DNA of 64,000 nt. Origin: Anaerococcus nagyae. Its GTDB lineage: Bacteria > Bacillota > Clostridia > Tissierellales > Peptoniphilaceae. The position numbers were made by a program, and so were the translations under genes. The DNA lies in contig NZ_JAGGLS010000009.1 of the NCBI RefSeq assembly GCF_017874535.1, positions 1-64,000 on the forward strand, in the 5' to 3' direction. The notes below the pieces were generated by a model. It was not told the origin of the DNA. It ran no database searches and worked only from the letters and a program-made list of their open reading frames with translations. Below are positions 58,301 to 64,000 of this stretch, in pieces (positions within the stretch are counted from its first letter, which is position 1; the number at the start of each line of letters is the position of its first letter).

Positions 58301-58754
58301 GGGAACTATAATTCATAAAATTTTCCAAGGACTCAATTATCAAAAATACGATAAGAAAAGTTTAAATAGAGCATTTGATAGATTAGTTATAGAAAATAAA
58401 ATCAAAAGAGATGAACTAGATGTTGTAGAGAATGATAAAATTATAAAGTATTTTAATAATAAAGAAATTATAAGTCTTTATCAAAGCGCAGAAAGTATAA
58501 GAAAAGAAGAATCTTTTTTGATGAAATATCAAGATTATTATGTAAACGGTCAAATAGACATAATGTTTGAATTTGCTAATGAAATAGTGCTTTTGGATTT
58601 TAAAACAGATACTATAAAAAGAGAAGGCGTATATAATGATCAATTAAAGATTTATAAACAAGCTATAGAAGAGAGTTTAGGAAAAAAAGTAATTAAATCT
58701 TATATATATTGGTACAACTTTTCCGAACTAGTAGAAGTAAATAATAATTTTTAA
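55377..58754 (+). CDS. addA: ATP-dependent helicase/nuclease subunit AddA
   Basis: A 1125-residue UvrD-like helicase plus nuclease. Walker A SAAAGSGKTRVLVDR (about 23-37), IVTFTNKASIEMKDR, Walker B FFDEYQDSN, GDVKQSIYGFRRAEP, TIHKSKGLEFPVVIL and VALTRA are intact. The C-terminal nuclease has VLLDFKTD (about 1077). Shorter than B. subtilis AddA, but all helicase motifs are visible. Last gene of the yaaA-sbcDC-addBA unit. Confidence 0.95.
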   Translation: MADIIYTASQKRAIKERGKNIIISAAAGSGKTRVLVDRVIDLILTEKVDVDKMIIVTFTNKASIEMKDRIRSAIEREIENDPSNKFLKDQLKLLKHAHIQTLHAFASDMLREYFYYFDNLSPNFTVISDNENVILKEEAIDEVFYEEYKKADQDFHNFIHNFATSRSDREAKSIVLKTYDKITSEISPIRWLDEKTKNPFDFNTFKDMIRQRIDLLLEDIRKNRSLVFDNNMRDKYTEMIEGDFSLVNELNNLIYTDWDLFIEKIKKAKFSTMVRARKDEKDIQSIIKANRDLYKKELSNISSLVLNTSSDIIREFSKKEITVLSELNYLTKRFMKKYKAKKLDGSYLDFNDMEEKFINLLENRKANSIIKERFQYIFFDEYQDSNEIQNYIIEKLAGENNLFFVGDVKQSIYGFRRAEPEIFLNKLDSYESKENKNSIRINLNENFRTDKDIIKFINYIFDRIMTKDQSAIDYKNGGHRLNPTQTFDKKYPKSEIHILDDKLNEENHIANVIENLTEEGYEYRDIVILLRSGSKSYLYENSLKLANIPFFNDINKVSFRATEVAFFINILKLIANPKDDITLLSVLRSEIYNFSEEDIANIRLASNDIRFYQAFENYNENNGLLNKINDFKTSYDNFSYQLSLMNLYEFGNYVFEVSNFYEFLMARDRGGDRIANVEAFIDLMADYESNNDNGLYGFLDYIENLSLYQTDDINPARDLSENENLVRIMTIHKSKGLEFPVVILADAAKRFNNKHLRENIVFDDKIGIGINVADYENKVRLSSLKKDLITEKITVLNKREEMRVLYVALTRAINKLVIVGNRNLNTVDKLYGRDDYLNMSTYMDWLIAAISQDKISIDLFDKDLNSDELGDIASLKIINEENEYQDNKNYEIGNLLELSVHDKLYEKFKNIYTIPYEYESDTRDSIKKSVTEITKNFNPEEDGYQVPSYNKLNLVGEYRKPNFVSEKHEYKPTDRGTIIHKIFQGLNYQKYDKKSLNRAFDRLVIENKIKRDELDVVENDKIIKYFNNKEIISLYQSAESIRKEESFLMKYQDYYVNGQIDIMFEFANEIVLLDFKTDTIKREGVYNDQLKIYKQAIEESLGKKVIKSYIYWYNFSELVEVNNNF

Positions 58755-58883
58755 AATTTATTTGAAATATATTTTAAATCGATATACAATTTTTCTAGGC
58801 ATCGATGTACTAACAAATATTGGAGAATATAAATTGAATTTTTATTTAAAATGTGAATTGGAAAACATCCCTGACTCAGAGTT

Positions 58884-58893
58884 TATATATATA
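58884..58893 (+). repeat. (TA)5 dinucleotide repeat at the start of the GyrI-like gene
   Basis: Five TA units directly before TG. Removing one unit would fuse the upstream frame starting at TTG 58834 to the downstream GyrI-like frame. Confidence 0.8.
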
Positions 58894-59309
58894 TGAGAAG
58901 AGTAGGTGAATATGGACCAGAAAATAAAATATTAATGGAAAGATTTAAAAGTTGGTTAAGGAATAATATTGCATTTGATAAAGACACAACTATACTTTCT
59001 ATAGCTTTAGATAATCCAGAACTAGTTAGTCCAAGTGAGTGCAGATATGATGTAGGAGTGATTTTTAAAGATGATTTTATAGAAAACGACATAAAAGAAG
59101 AAATTTGTTCTAGAAAAATTAGAGGTGGCAAGTATCTAGTATTTTTAATTTCACATACCCAAGAGAGTATACAAAGTATCTGGATAAATTATCATAAAGT
59201 ATTGATACAGAAAGGATACTCTCAGGATTATAAAAGGCCTATTGTAGAAAGGTATAAAAAAAGTTTAGTCGATAATCACTTATGCGAGCTTTGTGTACCA
59301 ATAATATAA
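58893..59309 (+). CDS. GyrI-like effector-binding protein, 5' end out of frame
   Basis: 138 residues from ATG 58893, beginning MRRVGEYGPEN, which in GyrI/SbmC-type domains is an internal strand, not an N-terminus. There is no ribosome site before this ATG. Upstream, TTGGAGA precedes a TTG at 58834 whose frame encodes NFYLKCELENIPDSEFIYI and then hits TGA. With one TA less in the repeat, it reads ...PDSEFIYMRRVGEYG..., a complete domain of about 158 residues. GyrI-like domains bind small molecules or gyrase, alone or fused to AraC regulators; no DNA-binding domain is present here. It could be frameshifted, phase-variable, or a sequencing slip. Confidence 0.65.
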   Translation: MRRVGEYGPENKILMERFKSWLRNNIAFDKDTTILSIALDNPELVSPSECRYDVGVIFKDDFIENDIKEEICSRKIRGGKYLVFLISHTQESIQSIWINYHKVLIQKGYSQDYKRPIVERYKKSLVDNHLCELCVPII

Positions 59310-59322
59310 TTAAATATTGATT

Positions 59323-59361
59323 AAAATCTCATACGCTATTGTTTTAGCTTATGAGATTTTT
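59323..59361. terminator. Bidirectional terminator
   Basis: AAAATCTCATA pairs with TATGAGATTTT, with further pairing near the loop, between two convergent genes. A-rich and T-rich flanks serve both strands. Confidence 0.82.
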
Positions 59362-59365
59362 AATT

Positions 59366-60094
59366 TTAATAAAAAGCTCCGTTTATATGGATAATATCTC
59401 CAGTTATATAACTGGCTTCATCTGAAATTAAGTATCTAACAAGTCCTGCAATTTCTTCTGGTTTTGCAAATCTATTTGTAGGAACTTCACTTTTTAATTT
59501 ATCAAGTTCATTTTCTGTAAAATCATTTTTCATCATATCGGTTTCTACTATGCCAGGAGCAATAGCGTTTACACGTATGCCAGAAGGGGCAAGTTCCTTT
59601 GCCATAGACTTTGTAAATGTATTTATAGCCCCTTTACTTGTAGAATAAAGAGCTTCCATGCTAGCTCCAAAATCTCCCCAAATTGAACTCATATTTATAA
59701 TAACTCCTTCGCCTTTTGATATCATATTAGGAATAGCCCTCTTGCTGCTTAGAAATACTGAATTTAGATTGGTATTTATAACATCTTTCCATATATCAAA
59801 CTCTATATCTTGTATGAGGGAGAAGTGGGATATACCAGCATTATTTATGAGTATATCTACATTAGAAAAATTTTTCTCAGTTACATCAAACATCATATTA
59901 ACTTCATCTTCTTTAGATACATCTGCTTTTATAGCTATAACATTCGGATTTGTTTTACGTAGTTCATATAAAAGTTCAAATGCTTTTTTTTTACTGTTGT
60001 TATAATTTATTACAATTTTATATTCATCATTAAGCCTTCTAGCGATTGCAGCACCAATTCCTCTAGAAGAACCTGTTATTAATACTGTTTTCAT
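59366..60094 (-). CDS. SDR oxidoreductase, resembles EF-P 5-aminopentanone reductase YmfI
   Basis: A 242-residue classical short-chain dehydrogenase. The cofactor loop TGSSRGIGAA is at 8-17, NNAG at 84-87, and the catalytic S137, Y150 and K154. The unusual stretch SSIWGDFGASMEALYSTSKG, with AKELAPSGIRVNAIAPG, is more like YmfI (which reduces the 5-aminopentanone group on elongation factor P) than FabG of fatty acid synthesis. There are no fab genes near. No efp gene is in the window to support the role. FabG-like reductase of other function is the alternative. Confidence 0.8.
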   Translation of the reverse strand: MKTVLITGSSRGIGAAIARRLNDEYKIVINYNNSKKKAFELLYELRKTNPNVIAIKADVSKEDEVNMMFDVTEKNFSNVDILINNAGISHFSLIQDIEFDIWKDVINTNLNSVFLSSKRAIPNMISKGEGVIINMSSIWGDFGASMEALYSTSKGAINTFTKSMAKELAPSGIRVNAIAPGIVETDMMKNDFTENELDKLKSEVPTNRFAKPEEIAGLVRYLISDEASYITGDIIHINGAFY

Positions 60095-60153
60095 AATTAT
60101 GATTATAACATATGGGTATAAAGAGATAAAGATTATAAGGAGTGATTTATTTA

Positions 60154-60990
60154 ATGAAATATTATGATTTAAATGATGGCAATAAGCTTCCAGCTATAGG
60201 TTTTGGAACGTATAAGATAACAGATGAAAAAGATATGGATGTTGGAATTTCCTCATCCTTAGATGCAGGATACACATATTTTGATACCGCTAAGTTTTAT
60301 GAAAATGAAAAGTTACTTGGAAAATATCTTAAGTCATACGGAAAAAATAGGAGTGATTATAAAATAGCTACCAAAGTTTGGCCGAATTCTTATGGAGCCG
60401 ATAAAACAAAGAAATCTTTGGATGATTCTATGAAAGACTTAGGTGTTGATTATCTAGATGTAGCTTTGCTTCACTGGTATGGAAAAGACTATAAAGAAAC
60501 TTGGGAAGTTTTTAAGGAGTACAAAGATCAAGGAATTATTAAAACAATAGGAGTTTGTAATTTTTCTATAGACCAATTAACTGAATTGCTTGATACTGGA
60601 ATCAAACCAGCTATAGATCAATTGGAAAGTCATTTGCATTTACAGGATAAGGATACTAATGAATTTTTAAAAGAAAATAATATACTTCATCAAGCTTGGA
60701 GTCCGCTAGCTCGTGCAAATAGTGACTTATTAGGAGAGAAAGTATTACAAGAGATAGCTGATAAATATGGAAAGAGCCCTGCCCAAGTTGCTTTGAGATG
60801 GAACATAGAGCGTGGGGTTATGGTTTTAGTAAAATCTGTTCATGATTATAGAATTAGAGAAAATATAGATATATTTGATTTTGATCTTACTGATGAAGAT
60901 ATGAACTCTTTAGCAAGTATTGATAAAAAGTCTAGATATTCTTCAGATCCTGAAGATAAGGTGTGGCTAGAAAAGATTCGTAATATGTAA
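60154..60990 (+). CDS. Aldo/keto reductase
   Basis: 278 residues from ATG 60154; AAGGAG lies about 11 bases upstream. It is a soluble NADPH-dependent reductase of the AKR5/2,5-diketogluconate reductase type: LPAIGFGTY, the catalytic tetrad D44, Y49 (FDTAKFYENE), K74 and H107 (LLHWYG), and IGVCNFS. The C-terminal cofactor site is VLVKSVHDYRIREN. Substrate unknown. Single gene with a terminator. Confidence 0.92.
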   Translation: MKYYDLNDGNKLPAIGFGTYKITDEKDMDVGISSSLDAGYTYFDTAKFYENEKLLGKYLKSYGKNRSDYKIATKVWPNSYGADKTKKSLDDSMKDLGVDYLDVALLHWYGKDYKETWEVFKEYKDQGIIKTIGVCNFSIDQLTELLDTGIKPAIDQLESHLHLQDKDTNEFLKENNILHQAWSPLARANSDLLGEKVLQEIADKYGKSPAQVALRWNIERGVMVLVKSVHDYRIRENIDIFDFDLTDEDMNSLASIDKKSRYSSDPEDKVWLEKIRNM

Positions 60991-60994
60991 ATAC

Positions 60995-61028
60995 AAAAAA
61001 GGAACCATCATTATGATTGGTTCCTTTT
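60995..61028. terminator. Terminator between the aldo/keto reductase and surface-protein genes
   Basis: AAAGGAACCA pairs with TGGTTCCTTT. T and A flanks suit both strands. Confidence 0.85.
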
Positions 61029-61048
61029 AGTTAGATTGTATTGATAAA

Positions 61049-63340
61049 TTATTTTCTTTTTATTGCGTATAGCCCTGCTGTTGCAATTGATAGGCTAACA
61101 TAAACTCCTGTTAGATTTGATATACCAGTTTTTGGATTGTTTGATTTTCTAGATATTTTTTTATTGATATTTGTAGATTTTTTATTAGTTCTATTTATTT
61201 TTTTATCTTTTCTTATATTAGATTTTGGTACTTTTTCTCCTTTAATTTCTTTAGAAACTTTTGTATTATTTTCGACTTTTTTTGCTAAAAATTCTACGCT
61301 TGATAGTCTAGTATTTAATACCTCAATTGCAGCATCAAGCTCTTCTTGACTTGTGTAAGTGTTATTTAAAACTTCTTTTGCGCTAGCTAGAGATTTTTCA
61401 TATAAATTTAAATTGTCTTTATTATCTACTGGTTTATATTTTTCTACTTCACTTATAAAATCAGCAAGTTTTGCTTTTGTAATACTTCGATCATTCATAT
61501 TTGGGTTTGCTATAAAATCATCTGTTTTATTTATTGTGTAATGATCAATTATTTTTCCATATGGATCCATGGTTTCTAGTTTGAATTGATTTTTATTAAA
61601 TGTAAAATGTGTTAGTAATTGGTTTCTATCATCCAAACTTTTATTTACTAACCATTGTTGCTCACCAATTGGATTATAGAACTTACTTCCTGATGCAGAG
61701 GCTAGTGTTAAAAATAAGGTTCCACGTGGATTTGTAACTTCTTTTCTATTATAGTCTAGACCTATACCATCGACTACAATTTTTCCGTTTTTATATATTT
61801 GGTTATTGTATATACTTGTATAGTTATTTTCGACTTTAGCATTTTTATCAGATTCTTTAATTCCGTAAGCTTTTTCAAATTCTAACGCTTGTTCTCCGGC
61901 TAGCATTTGTTTACTTCTTGCATATATGTGATCATGGCCTCCAAGTACTATATCTATATCATTTTCATTAAAAATTCTTACTAACTCATGACGTCTTTGA
62001 AGGATATCTTTATCTTCAGTATGAGTTGCTGTTGAGTAAGGAGCATGGTGGAAACTTACAACTTTCCATGAGAAGTTACTTCCACGTTTTTTTGTAGCTT
62101 CTTTGATAGCTTCTTCAATGAATGTTTTATGCTCTAGTGAGTTTTTGTTATTTGTATTTAGATTTAAGAAAAGTGTATCACCATATGTGTAATAGTAGTC
62201 TCCAGGAATAAATGTTTTTGTTCTATCATCATTTATATTTAAAGTTTGACCATATTCTGTTAAATTTGGTTGATAAAAATGATCTGCAAATGCTGTATTT
62301 TCCTGACTAGTATCATTTTTATCTACTTTTAACTCATGATTACCTGCTATAGTTGAAAAAACTCTTTCTCTAAATATTGGGTTATTTAAGAAATAATCAA
62401 ATTCTCCTTCAAATCCAGCTACTTGTACATTATCTCCCATTGAATAGTAGAAAGATGGATTGATTTCTCTTGCTTTCTTTAATGATTTTCCAAAATCAAT
62501 TATGTCTTGATCAACTTTTCCTTGAGTATTACTATCAAGCCCAACTGATTTCCAGACACTATCTCCTGATCCTATTTGTGGATCTCCAAAAGCGACAACG
62601 TCAAATTCATTATTTTTGCCAAAAGATTTAATTTTTAAAGTATAAACATCTGATTTGTAGTTTCCTGTTTGAACATAATAAGTATAAGTATTTCCTGGCC
62701 TTACATTTGCAATTGCAGTATATGTGCTGTAGCCATTGGAATCACTTGTTTTTCTTGATTTTATAGATGGATAAGTTTTGCCGTCGAAGATTAAATTTGA
62801 ATTATTATCTACATCTCCTTTGGCAAACCAAGTTATAGCTACTTCATTTTCATTTTGACCCATATTTACGACAATGTCTTTTATTGGTGTAGTTATAGCT
62901 TTTAGATTATTATCTGCATAAGCTCCACCAGATTTTCCATATTCGCCATTGGTTTCTTTAAGATTTTTCTTAACTTCTGGGTCAATATTTATTATATTTT
63001 TATCTTGACCAAAAGTTTTTCTATCTGTGCTTTGAGCTCTATTAGAAATATCTGTTCCATCATCTTCTCTTAATGAACTTTCATTTATTTCATCGTTAAA
63101 TTCATAATCTTTGGCAGATTCTGTTGGAAATTCAATGTCATTATCATTTTGAGGATTTTCTTTATCTGATTTTTTTTCTAAAGATTTATCAATATTAGTA
63201 TCTACTTGCTATTTGCTCTCAACTAGATTCGTTTCTGTTTGCTCTATTTTTTCTGTTGCATATGAATTACTAGTAGGTAATAGGGTAGTAGCTGTACTAG
63301 CTATGATTAGAGCAACGATTAATTTATTATTATTTTTCAT
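61049..63340 (-). pseudogene. Wall-anchored purple-acid-phosphatase-like protein with in-frame TAG at codon 44
   Basis: ATG at 63340 with RBS AGGAGA opens a signal peptide (NSYA cleavage), then meets TAG at 63211-63209. The same frame continues without another stop for 115 codons to ATG 62863 and on to the stop at 61049, 763 codons in all. In order after the stop: an acidic linker; a purple-acid-phosphatase N-domain (ITWFAKG); a metallophosphatase (VAFGDPQIG, SMGDN, IAGNHE, SFHHAPYS, LGGHDHIYARS); a FIVAR-like helical module; a Lys-rich stretch; SNNPKTG, a hydrophobic segment and a basic tail. Restart at 62863 would lack a signal peptide and RBS. One base change separates this from an intact secreted phosphoesterase. 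Confidence 0.8.
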
Positions 63341-63383
63341 TAGTTTTTCTCCTGAATATATAAGTGATATTTTAATTGTATAA

Positions 63384-63411
63384 TAAAAACACCTCTATCA
63401 AATAGAGGTGC
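63384..63411 (-). terminator. Terminator of the upstream surface-protein gene (minus strand)
   Basis: On the minus strand, CACCTCTA pairs with TAGAGGTG, followed by T5. It separates the two tandem surface genes. Confidence 0.85.
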
Positions 63412-63427
63412 AATGTATTTTTAAATT

Positions 63428-64000
63428 TTAGTTTTTATTTTTCTTGCTTGCAAACAAACCAGCACTTGCTAGTGATAATGTTGCATATACACCAGTTAGG
63501 GCACCTATACCAGTTTTTGGATTGTTTGATTTATTTGCTATTTTATTACTTGATTTACTTGCTATTTTTTTGTTTGATTTTGGAGCTTTGATTGATGTTG
63601 TTGCTACCTTTTTAGATTTTTTGCTAGTTTTATTATCTACTACTTTCGTAGTATTTTTATCTGCTTTATTATCTGTTTTATCAGCAATATTTTCTTTATT
63701 GTCTATATTATCTTTATTTTCTTCTATAAATTCAACTGATGATAATCTAGTTTGTAGTGCGCCGATCGCAGCATCTACTTCTTCTTGACTAGCTGTTTTT
63801 GAATTTAATACTGTTTCAGCTGATTGAATTGCATCTACATATAAGCTTACATTTTCATTATCTGAAATTGGTTTTAAATTTTTAGCTTGATTTATACAAG
63901 CTTCTAGTTTATCGTTAGAAACTTTTGTGGTATTCATATTAGGATTATTGATAAATTCATCAGTTTTATTAATACGATATCTATCGACAACTTTTCCAGA
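63428..64000 (-). CDS. C-terminal part of a second wall-anchored surface protein (partial, 5' end outside window)
   Basis: 190 residues, open to the window edge. It begins SGKVVDRYRINKTDEFI, matching the neighbour's YGKIIDHYTINKTDDFI, so this is a tandem paralogue, probably also a phosphatase-like surface protein, though no catalytic part is visible. A FIVAR-like module (SQEEVDAAIGALQTRLSSVE) is followed by a K/N/D/S-rich linker, the anchor KSNNPKTGIG, a hydrophobic helix and the basic tail KKNKN. Sortase anchoring through NPKTG is inferred from the layout. Confidence 0.82.
   Translation of the reverse strand, partial: SGKVVDRYRINKTDEFINNPNMNTTKVSNDKLEACINQAKNLKPISDNENVSLYVDAIQSAETVLNSKTASQEEVDAAIGALQTRLSSVEFIEENKDNIDNKENIADKTDNKADKNTTKVVDNKTSKKSKKVATTSIKAPKSNKKIASKSSNKIANKSNNPKTGIGALTGVYATLSLASAGLFASKKNKN

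Noticed and set aside
63209-63211. Genome-wide recoding of TAG as an amino acid
   Set aside because: Other genes here, such as ribH and argH, end normally at TAG.
63444-63788. Plus-strand frame of 114 codons
   Set aside because: Antisense of the low-complexity K/N/S-rich linker and anchor of the surface protein; its leucine/phenylalanine richness is the expected artefact.

Overview
The window is a low-GC, AT-rich Firmicutes chromosome segment with short intergenic spaces and long co-directional operons. Gene content fits a fermentative anaerobic coccus of the Tissierellia/Peptoniphilaceae type. Supporting traits are a flavodiiron protein, a K+-dependent membrane pyrophosphatase, AddAB plus SbcCD, FMN and T-box riboswitches, and surface proteins ending in an NPKTG-type anchor. 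Anaerococcus is my best guess from the surface-protein style, but no rRNA is present to confirm it. I see no prophage, intact insertion sequence or CRISPR array; this is ordinary chromosome with several decaying or unusual genes.

Layout. 1-156 is the 3' end of tuf. 0.7-5.2 kb holds a YkvI-type membrane protein and a trehalose PTS/phosphotrehalase pair. 5.3-6.05 kb is a broken surface-protein gene. 6.2-9.8 kb is a complete riboflavin operon (ribD-ribE-ribBA-ribH) behind an FMN riboswitch. 10-16 kb has a large lipoprotein with toroid-like repeats, a MacB-type ABC protein on the minus strand, and a GH13 relative that has lost catalytic residues. 16-20.3 kb carries a TcyP-like symporter, a UDP-glucose dehydrogenase, an unassigned TIM-barrel protein and a P1 peptidase. 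20.3-23.6 kb is rpsF-ssb-rpsR and a pyrophosphatase.

23.8-29 kb is an arginine regulon: consensus promoter, T-box with a probable AGA specifier, argG, argH, and an amino-acid ABC transporter made of a fused binding protein/permease plus its ATPase. tRNA-Leu follows. 29.2-33.9 kb is ispE-murI-ppx-ppk. 34-38.9 kb has a VanY-type carboxypeptidase, RidA, an M20 peptidase, a peroxiredoxin and an aldehyde dehydrogenase. 38.9-43.7 kb has a flavodiiron protein (minus), a NadE whose glutaminase cysteine is missing, a metallophosphoesterase whose 3' end lies inside tRNA-Arg, and queC. 43.9-47.1 kb is a zinc locus: a Fur-family repressor divergent from znuA-znuC-znuB, with a Fur/Zur-like palindrome at the znu start site.

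47.1-58.8 kb is an unbroken overlapping operon, yaaA-sbcD-sbcC-addB-addA, covering peroxide stress and DNA-end processing. 58.8-61 kb has a GyrI-like gene frameshifted at a TA repeat, an SDR resembling the EF-P reductase YmfI, and an aldo/keto reductase. 61-64 kb (minus) has two tandem paralogous wall-anchored proteins. One is a purple-acid-phosphatase-like protein interrupted by a single in-frame TAG; the other runs off the window.

The main points for a second look are gene-level oddities rather than one clear new multi-gene system: the catalytically eroded GH13 paralogue, the glutaminase-less NadE, the CDS/tRNA overlap, the TA-repeat frameshift, the amber codon in the surface phosphatase, and the toroid lipoprotein.
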